Shown: piece by piece, positions 7,351-8,031 of the stretch
Position numbering within the stretch: the first letter of the stretch is position 1
How the letters are laid out: each line of letters begins with the position of its first letter
Source of the DNA: Atribacterota bacterium
GTDB taxonomy: Bacteria > Atribacterota > Phoenicimicrobiia > Phoenicimicrobiales > Phoenicimicrobiaceae
DNA length: 8,031 nt
Assembly: GCA_030666935.1 (NCBI GenBank)
Contig: DAOUWX010000076.1
Span: 1-8,031, forward strand
Direction of reading: 5' to 3'
Program-made: the position numbers and the translations under genes
The notes under the pieces: model-generated
What the model was told of the DNA's origin: nothing
The model's database searches: none
The model's input: the letters and a program-made list of their open reading frames with translations, nothing else

Positions 7351-7365
7351 GTGAAAATAATTTAA
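7351..7365 (+). CDS. Possible four-codon leader ORF with a near-perfect SD
   Basis: GTG AAA ATA ATT TAA is preceded by AAGGAGGT (7337-7344) with a 6-base spacer, the best SD in the gap. Its TAA overlaps the ATG of the following 25-codon ORF in a TAATG junction. A five-codon ORF, ATG at 7332 to TAA at 7349, also lies upstream, but its GGGAGG touches the ATG directly and is badly spaced. Translation of so short an ORF cannot be proven from sequence. Confidence 0.25.
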   Translation: MKII

Positions 7366-7442
7366 TGGAATATGTCGTTTTATGTGTTTATGCTGAAGAA
7401 TTTTTTAAAAAAATTTTAAGAAAGTATAGGGAGGAAAAATAA
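7365..7442 (+). CDS. Possible 25-residue leader peptide ORF coupled to the binding-protein gene
   Basis: ATG GAA TAT GTC through AGG GAG GAA AAA TAA encodes 25 residues beginning MEYVVLCVYAEE and ending in a basic KKILRKYREEK segment. It starts inside the stop codon of the GTG mini-ORF and its TAA shares one base with the ATG of the binding-protein gene (TAATG), a classic coupling layout. Against a real product, it has no SD of its own at normal distance and its last codons are the SD of the next gene. No family is recognised. A chance ORF is quite possible. Confidence 0.25.
   Translation: MEYVVLCVYAEEFFKKILRKYREEK
7429..7434 (+). promoter_or_regulatory. Ribosome binding site of the BMP binding-protein gene
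   Basis: GGGAGG lies seven bases before the ATG at 7442 and selects that start. Reading upstream in the same frame meets a TAG at 7427-7429, so no longer N-terminus is possible. Confidence 0.75.
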
Positions 7443-8031
7443 TGAAGAAGTTAAAGGTTTTAATGGTAATAGCGTCAGTAATGTTATTTCTTTTGGTTTA
7501 TACATCAATGGGCTTTTGTTATTCAGCAGCAATAATGGTTCCTGGCACAATAGGGGATAATCCTATTTGGCAAAATACGGTTCGGGGAGCAGAAGAAGCC
7601 GCAAAAGAAGGAAATTTTACTGAGTTAAAAATTCTTGAATCAGGCGGTGATATTTCAACTTACGAAAAGAATTTAATTACTCTTGCTCAGATGAAAAAAT
7701 ATGATGTTATACTTACATCAACCGATGTTATGGCAAAGAGTGTCGTAAAAGTATCGAGCATGTTTCCTGAACAGAAATTAATATTAATGTCAGGGAATAT
7801 TTTTCTTCAGGTTGAAGAAGTACCCAAAAATGTTTTTTCTACGCGTTTTGATGAGCTACAAAGAGGTTACTTAGCAGGATATTTTTCAGGATTAGTGACT
7901 AAAAGTACTATGCCATATGCTAATGAAGAATTAAAAGTAGGTATGATGTTTAATGATGTAATACCTTGTTGGGTAGATGAAGCAAAACCAGGTTTTGAGC
8001 AGGGAGTAAAGGCTGTAGATCCTAATATTGA
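7442..8031 (+). CDS. BMP-family ABC transporter substrate-binding protein, 3'-partial
   Basis: The first 196 codons of a secreted solute-binding protein; the frame is open at the window end, and family members run to about 330-370 residues. The N-terminus (MKKLKVLMVIASVMLFLLV) is a clear export signal ending near Ala29/Ala30. Cys26 sits in SMGFC, which has Phe just before Cys and is a poor lipobox, so a cleaved, non-lipidated protein is likelier but not certain. The mature start AAIMVPGTIGDNPIWQN parallels the BMP opening strand and ligand loop. FDELQRGYLAGYFSGLV (136-152) is the family's hallmark Q-x-GYLAG helix, and KVGMMFNDVIP begins the next strand. Its place after two BPD_transp_2 permeases and a two-domain ATPase makes it the specificity subunit. 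Ligand is unknown; known BMP ligands include purine nucleosides and riboflavin. Confidence 0.9.
   Translation, partial: MKKLKVLMVIASVMLFLLVYTSMGFCYSAAIMVPGTIGDNPIWQNTVRGAEEAAKEGNFTELKILESGGDISTYEKNLITLAQMKKYDVILTSTDVMAKSVVKVSSMFPEQKLILMSGNIFLQVEEVPKNVFSTRFDELQRGYLAGYFSGLVTKSTMPYANEELKVGMMFNDVIPCWVDEAKPGFEQGVKAVDPNI

Noticed and set aside
7396..7415. T-run/A-run (TTTTTTAAAAAAATTTT) as a frameshift site fusing the small ORF to the binding protein, or as a terminator
   Set aside because: A -1 shift would enter the binding-protein frame but meets TAG at 7427-7429. The element lacks a G/C stem, so it is not an intrinsic terminator.

Overview
The window reads as a stretch of an AT-rich bacterial chromosome, roughly one-third G+C by eye. 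Every gene lies on the + strand, packed tightly with overlaps and Shine-Dalgarno (SD) sequences of the AGGAGG type. An oxidoreductase subunit carrying clostridial-type ferredoxin clusters points to an anaerobe, such as a clostridial-type Firmicute or an AT-rich candidate phylum like Atribacterota. That taxonomic guess is inference only. There are no rRNA or tRNA genes, CRISPR arrays, transposases or phage genes.

Region 1 (1-1497) holds the end of an FAD/NAD(P)-type oxidoreductase subunit with two ferredoxin-like [4Fe-4S] motifs, overlapped by a small BFD-type [2Fe-2S] protein. Together they resemble the alpha and gamma subunits of the amine/imino-acid dehydrogenases of the sarcosine oxidase, opine oxidase and hydroxyproline dehydrogenase group. 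The catalytic DAO-like subunit would have to lie outside the window. The first ~35 bases look frame-disturbed.

Region 2 (1581-3541) encodes both E1 subunits (alpha then beta, 4-base overlap) of a thiamine-diphosphate-dependent 2-oxoacid or acetoin dehydrogenase. No E2 or E3 gene is visible. The alpha subunit has Met where the family normally has an active-site loop His.

Region 3 (3647-8031) is a complete set of BMP-family (nucleoside/riboflavin-type) ABC importer genes. In order they are a two-domain ATPase, two BPD_transp_2 permeases overlapping by 8 bases, and, after a 279-base gap, a secreted BMP-family substrate-binding protein cut off by the window end. The gap has SD-like purine runs and a chain of very short ORFs joined by TAATG stop-start overlaps that ends exactly at the binding-protein start codon.

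A plausible but unproven reading is a catabolic or cofactor-related locus. The flavin/iron-sulfur dehydrogenase would make an oxo compound, the ThDP E1 would process a 2-oxo acid or acyloin, and the importer would bring in a nucleoside, a riboflavin-like compound or a related small molecule. Most of the window is ordinary in family terms. The points worth a second look are the E1-alpha His-to-Met change, the orphan E1 pair, the [4Fe-4S]-bearing alpha subunit, the leader before the binding protein, and the disturbed 5' edge.
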